From assembly GCF_902706285.1 (NCBI RefSeq), contig NZ_CACSKD010000025.1, positions 1 through 34,245 on the forward strand: a stretch of DNA of 34,245 nucleotides, read 5' to 3'. The notes under the pieces were generated by a model that worked only from the letters and a program-made list of their open reading frames with translations, was not told the DNA's origin and searched no databases. A program made the position numbers and the translations under genes. The stretch is from Rhizobium sp. 18055 (lineage in GTDB: Bacteria > Pseudomonadota > Alphaproteobacteria > Rhizobiales > Rhizobiaceae). This document shows, piece by piece, positions 31,083-34,245 of this stretch. Numbering within the stretch: position 1 is the stretch's first letter; every line of letters starts with the position of its first letter.

Positions 31083-32756
31083 ATGCCGCTCATGTGGCCT
31101 ATCGCACGTGCGTGGGCGGCCCTTCCCATGCAAGCAGCAGTCCTGATGGTCCTGCTGCTTTCAGTCCTGTTTCCCCCACGCGCAGACGCTCACGCGGTTC
31201 TCGTCAATTCCTCTCCCGCCAACAACCAGGTAGTCGATCAAGCTCCGGCGGAGATCCTTCTCCACTTCAACGAGCCCGTCAAAATTGTCCGCGCGAGCGC
31301 CCGGCTCGCTAACGAAAAAAGCGTTGAACTCGAATCTTCGGGCGGAGGCGCGGACATTTCGCTTCGTCTTCCGTCGATTAACCGCGGTACAGTGATCGCC
31401 AGCTATCGCGTCGTGTCTGAGGATGGTCATCCCGTCGGTGGCACTGTTGTTTTCCACGTCGGAGCGGCTTCAGCAGCTCTCGCTGGCCCGTCCGAGGCAC
31501 CTTCGTTCGGCCTGGATACGGTCATCTGGTTCGTTCACGTCGCGTCGATACTCCTCATGGCGCACGTCGTCGGCGGAAGGCTGTTCTCCGCGCTCTTCAA
31601 TCCTTCGGACCCTGCCGTAAGACGACCGATGACCATGGTCTCAGTGGGCTTCGTTCTTTTAGCTTCGAGTCTCTATCTCCAAGGGCTCGACGAGATTGGC
31701 GCGGGCTTCACGTTCGCCGGCGCAACGACGCTGTCGACCGCCATTGGCAGCAATGTTGCAGTTGCCAGCGGATTATTTTCGCTTGCCCTCCTTCTTGCCA
31801 TTCTGCCCCCATTCAGAACCCGGTCGCTCACTGTGTCGACTGCAGTAATCGCCATGATGGTTGCGTCGGCAGCATTCACATTCACCGGGCACAGCGCACT
31901 TGCCACCCCCCCATGGCTGGCGAAGACCTGCATCTTTTTCCACGGCGGAATACTTCTGTTCTGGATCGGGAGTCTACCGCCGCTTTGGCGTTTAAGCCGC
32001 CATCCCGCTCGGCAGATGTCCCTAAAAGCCTTTTCCGCAGCAATACCAGCTCCGTTCGTCGCGATGCTGATCGCTGGCCTTACTCTCGCTGCCCTTGAGC
32101 TTCCCGGCCTGGGTTCGATACTGGATTCGATGTACGGCCGCGTGCTTGTCGTCAAGATCGGCCTGGTAGCGTTACTGTGCGTTCTCGCTGCCTATAATCG
32201 GTTCTGGCTGACCGGCCCGGCCATACAGGGGGATGTCACGGCGTGCGGGCGACTTCGAGCGAGCATATCGGCAGAAATTGTGGTTGCTGTCGCCATTGTA
32301 GGCGCCGCCTCTCTGTGGCGCTTCGCAGGCCCTGACCAGTTCCAGTACGCTCCTCTGCACCCTGTCTCGATCCACATTCATACCGACAAAGCTATGGCCC
32401 AATTCGAATTGAAGCCAAAATCCCAGGATGCCGCGAGCGTGCATGTCACGATCCTCGCATCTGACTTCGCACCGATGCGTCCTAGGGCCGTCACCCTACG
32501 CCTTTGGAACCCGGCTGCAGGCGTCGAAGCCATAAAGTACGAGCTAGCTAAAGCCGAGAATGGTGGATGGGAGGCTGAGGATGTCCCTTTCCGCAGCCCC
32601 AACGGATGGAAGGTCGACGTCCAGGTGCTTATCGACGACTTTACCACTGCGCACCTCGAGGCGAATCTTGACGAGTCGGTGGACTCTAATGGTGTGGCCG
32701 CAGAAACAACGCTTTCCGATGACGCCGAATCTCCATCATCTCGCAATGCAAGATAA
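31083..32756 (+). CDS. CopC-CopD fusion copper-handling membrane protein
   Basis: A 557-residue fusion. A signal peptide (to about residue 36) precedes a CopC domain with the N-terminal copper-binding His (DAHAVLVNSSPA) and SEDGHPVGGTVVFHVG. A CopD domain of about eight helices follows (residues about 140-425, for example TVIWFVHVASILLMAHVVGG and TGHSALATPPW). A periplasmic C-terminal extension (about 430-557) has an Ig-like/YtkA-type look (VTILASDFAPMRPRAVTLRLW). It should import or deliver copper across the inner membrane, as YcnJ does. An ATG at 31092 has better Shine-Dalgarno spacing (AAAAGGGA) than the one given. It is the third gene of the pseudoazurin cluster. Confidence 0.9.
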   Translation: MPLMWPIARAWAALPMQAAVLMVLLLSVLFPPRADAHAVLVNSSPANNQVVDQAPAEILLHFNEPVKIVRASARLANEKSVELESSGGGADISLRLPSINRGTVIASYRVVSEDGHPVGGTVVFHVGAASAALAGPSEAPSFGLDTVIWFVHVASILLMAHVVGGRLFSALFNPSDPAVRRPMTMVSVGFVLLASSLYLQGLDEIGAGFTFAGATTLSTAIGSNVAVASGLFSLALLLAILPPFRTRSLTVSTAVIAMMVASAAFTFTGHSALATPPWLAKTCIFFHGGILLFWIGSLPPLWRLSRHPARQMSLKAFSAAIPAPFVAMLIAGLTLAALELPGLGSILDSMYGRVLVVKIGLVALLCVLAAYNRFWLTGPAIQGDVTACGRLRASISAEIVVAVAIVGAASLWRFAGPDQFQYAPLHPVSIHIHTDKAMAQFELKPKSQDAASVHVTILASDFAPMRPRAVTLRLWNPAAGVEAIKYELAKAENGGWEAEDVPFRSPNGWKVDVQVLIDDFTTAHLEANLDESVDSNGVAAETTLSDDAESPSSRNAR

Positions 32757-32766
32757 GTCCGATAAG

Positions 32767-33021
32767 ATGAATAACCGTTTACTGTTTGTTTTCTCCGTCC
32801 TTGACAAGGGCGACGAGCGAACCTTTGTAACAGACGAGGTCCGGCTCCTTGGCGATAGCCTTGTGGCGCTCGTGGGCAAGACCTCGCAGTCCTTCATGAT
32901 GGACACCGTCATCGACTTTGTCCTCGTGGACCTCGCTACCGATCGAACGTTATCCGCTGCACCTCATCGTCGATGCGAGCCTCCGCGATCGCGTAAGTGC
33001 CAACACCCATCAGATTTGTGA
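32767..33021 (+). CDS. Possible small ORF of unknown function
   Basis: An 84-codon frame starting MNNRLLFVFSVLDKGDERTF, ten bases after the copC-copD stop, with GC-rich third positions over its first 60 codons. There is no recognisable domain, and the last 20 codons (RRCEPPRSRKC) look non-coding. It overlaps an opposing frame that also looks coding. It may be the remnant of a gene whose 3' part was disrupted. Confidence 0.3.
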   Translation: MNNRLLFVFSVLDKGDERTFVTDEVRLLGDSLVALVGKTSQSFMMDTVIDFVLVDLATDRTLSAAPHRRCEPPRSRKCQHPSDL

Positions 33022-33131
33022 TCGCACGCGCAATTGTTGCCGCAACTGCTCCGCTGTCGGATATCTCCGACTTAAGGTTGGGTTCGCGACCTTTGGGCAG
33101 GCGATCTGCACCTTTACGACCGTGGCCGGCT
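32936..33131 (-). pseudogene. C-terminal remnant of an unidentified gene, cut by an IS3-type element
   Basis: On the minus strand an open frame ends TAG at 32936-32938 and encodes GRKGADRLPKGREPNLKSE, then ISDSGAVAATIARAITNLMG and VGTYAIAEARIDDEVQRI. Codon use is typical of the region. Upstream it runs into the probable left end of an IS3-type element and hits a stop (about 33144-33146), so only the C-terminus survives. No family is recognised. Confidence 0.4.
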
Positions 33132-33475
33132 GGTAATCCCCCCGCAAATTAACGGGCTTCAAAAGTAGAATTTTCTCGGGCTTTATGATCGAGGAGATTT
33201 TGATGAAGACGAGCAGATTTAGCGAACCCCAAATCCTTGCCATCCTTCGCCAGGCGGAAGGGGGCGTCCCAGTCCCCGAGCTTTGCCGGGAACATGGAAT
33301 GAGCACGGCGTCCTTTTACAAATGGCGATCCAAATACGGCGGCATGGACGCGTCGATGATCAGCCAGATGAAGGCTCTGGAGGATGAGAACCGTCGGCTG
33401 AAGAAGATGTATGCCGAGATGAGCATGCAGGCAGAACTGCTGAAGGAAGCTTTGGGAAAAATGTATGGTCCGCCT
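33132..33475 (+). mobile_element. Left part of an IS3-family (IS407-like) element, truncated
   Basis: It begins around TGGTAATCCCCCCGC, followed by a leader and an intact-looking orfA. The sequence changes just after the usual end of orfA (about 33460-33475), and no orfB follows. The left boundary is inferred from a TG start and the break in the flanking frame. This terminus differs from that of the IS3 fragment at the window start, so they appear to be different elements. Confidence 0.6.
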
Positions 33476-33508
33476 CGTCCGTGCAAGGGTTCGCGATATC
33501 GTAAATGA
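33203..33508 (+). CDS. IS3-family transposase OrfA
   Basis: A helix-turn-helix transposase subunit, starting MKTSRFSEPQILAILRQAE with GAGGAG upstream and containing LCREHGMSTASFYKWRSKYG and the leucine-zipper segment LEDENRRLKKMYAEMSMQAE. This is typical of IS407/ISRj-type OrfA (about 88 residues). The last 15 or so residues (MYGPPRPCKGSRYRK) do not fit the family and come from sequence beyond the break. Without orfB the element cannot transpose by itself. Confidence 0.85.
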   Translation: MKTSRFSEPQILAILRQAEGGVPVPELCREHGMSTASFYKWRSKYGGMDASMISQMKALEDENRRLKKMYAEMSMQAELLKEALGKMYGPPRPCKGSRYRK

Positions 33509-33703
33509 CGATTCCAGTTGCATAAATGTATCCGGCCTCTCGCGAGTGGGCTGCTGTTGCAGCCAGGCCATGATGAGATCCGCACACGCCGTTCCCAATA
33601 AATGACACGGGCACATAGCCCATTTTTTTACCCAGGGCTTACGGCATGTTGATCCACTGTTTCGTCATCACTATTCCCGAGCCTTGCAATCGTGCCCTGA
33701 GCG

Positions 33704-34122
33704 TCAGGTGAATGCAGGGTCTCTGCGTTCGTAGAGCGCTCCAGGCTTGGTCAGGACGACCCAGACGATCCGGGCCATTTTAGCGGCAAGTGCGACGACA
33801 GCTTTGTTGGGATGCATCCTAGCCTGAAGGCCATCCAGCCATTTACCCAATCGGTCTCTTGTTCGGTCGAGGTGCCGAAAGCATGATCGAGCACCATGCA
33901 CGAGAAGTTTGCGTACATAGCGGTTTCCACGCTTGCTGATGCCGAGAAGCTTTTGCTTTCCACCGGTTGAGTATTCTCGAGGGACAAGACCCAACCAGGC
34001 AGCCAGGTCGCGGGCTTTACGGAACTGCTGTCCACTGCCAACCGCTGCAAGAAGTGCGGTGGCTCCCAAGGCTCCAATGCCAGGAATTGTCATGAGCCGC
34101 CGAGCCACATCCTCTCGACTAG
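33704..34122 (-). pseudogene. IS110-family transposase, C-terminal remnant
   Basis: The C-terminal transposase_20-type domain is clear: RLMTIPGIGALGATALLAAV, then FRKARDLAAWLGLVPREYS, GISKRGNRYVRKLLVHGAR and NKAVVALAAKMARIVWVVL. The N-terminal DEDD catalytic domain is missing because an IS5-type element is inserted at CTAG (34119-34122). The frame reads on into the IS5 end by chance. It is not expected to be functional. Confidence 0.85.
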
Positions 34123-34245
34123 GCCGTAGACTCATAACGATCTGATCCAAATTCTTGCCGCTGCTAGTTTGACGGCAGCGAGAAAGTTTGCCGGGTCTTT
34201 GTCGTATCGGGTTGCGATGCCTCTGAACTGTTTGATTTTGCTGAA
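34123..34245 (-). mobile_element. Right end of a second IS5-family element inserted in the IS110 gene
   Basis: It starts immediately after CTAG with GCCGTAGACTCATAA, nearly the same terminal repeat as the complete element at 7511-8351 but in opposite orientation. The encoded transposase tail is about 75% alike at DNA level by eye, so it is a related but distinct element. It runs off the window. Confidence 0.8.
34132..34245 (-). CDS. IS5-family transposase, C-terminal fragment (partial)
   Basis: Thirty-seven residues are visible before the window edge, beginning FSKIKQFRGIATRYDKDP and ending IWIRSL, matching the end of OrfB in the element at 7782-8342 with several substitutions. TGA at 34132-34134 lies in the terminal repeat, as in the other copy. 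Confidence 0.85.
   Translation of the reverse strand, partial: FSKIKQFRGIATRYDKDPANFLAAVKLAAARIWIRSL

Noticed and set aside
1..34245. Search for CRISPR arrays, tRNA/rRNA genes and an origin of replication
   Set aside because: No regularly spaced repeats, no cloverleaf-like sequence ending in the usual arm pattern, and no repABC or iteron cluster were seen by eye; a tool-based scan could still find something small.
7511..34245. IS5-type copies at 7.5 kb and the right edge as ends of a composite transposon
   Set aside because: The two copies are clearly diverged in sequence, so recent joint transposition of the segment between them is unlikely.

Overview
The window looks like a plasmid or accessory region of a Rhizobiaceae alphaproteobacterium (Rhizobium/Sinorhizobium type). 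The evidence is the gene set (ALA-synthase HemA, fixNOQP, fixGHIS, a FixK-type regulator, a hybrid FixL with a haem-PAS domain, pseudoazurin), the GC-rich codon use and the IS3/IS5/IS110-type insertion sequences. It is essentially one microaerobic-respiration island with insertion-sequence debris at both ends. The species and the replicon are inferred, not seen.

Layout. 1-152: right end of an IS3-family element, which has cut into the 5' end of a PAS-GGDEF-EAL gene (to 1785). 1821-3035: hemA on the minus strand. 3196-5120: a small membrane protein overlapping a chemoreceptor gene. 5245-6734: ccmC-ccmD-ccmG on the plus strand, with a puzzling ccmG start. 6735-7506: no convincing gene. 7511-8351: a complete IS5-family element that replaces the last codons of a CBS-BON gene (8345-9034). 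9109-13158: ccmI-ccmE-ccmF-ccmH on the minus strand. 13237-13956: OmpR-family response regulator. 14092-16005: second chemoreceptor with a CheR-type C-terminal pentapeptide. 16190-21360: fixG-H-I-S followed by a Crp/Fnr regulator. 21616-21801: small ORF. 21813-25205: fixN-O-Q-P. 25440-28102: fixK-like gene and hybrid fixL, divergent from fixN. 28202-28507: hypothetical gene. 29131-29880: DUF1275 membrane protein. 30049-32756: pseudoazurin, YcnI-like and CopC-CopD genes. 32757-34245: remnants including IS3 orfA, an IS110-type transposase tail and an IS5 end inserted into it.

How it fits together. HemA supplies haem precursor, the Ccm proteins attach haem to c-type subunits, FixNOQP is the high-affinity cbb3 oxidase, and FixGHIS assembles it and supplies copper. 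The azu-ycnI-copCD cluster adds a copper/electron-carrier module. The hybrid FixL (haem ligand and phosphorelay residues present) should sense oxygen. Since no FixJ is visible, the OmpR-type regulator is the best candidate link to fixK. Seven FNR/FixK-type boxes (5-N4-5) lie upstream of hemA, ccmC, the CBS-BON gene, ccmI, fixG, fixN and the pseudoazurin gene, tying the island into one low-oxygen regulon. No ccmA or ccmB is present, so those must lie elsewhere or be missing.
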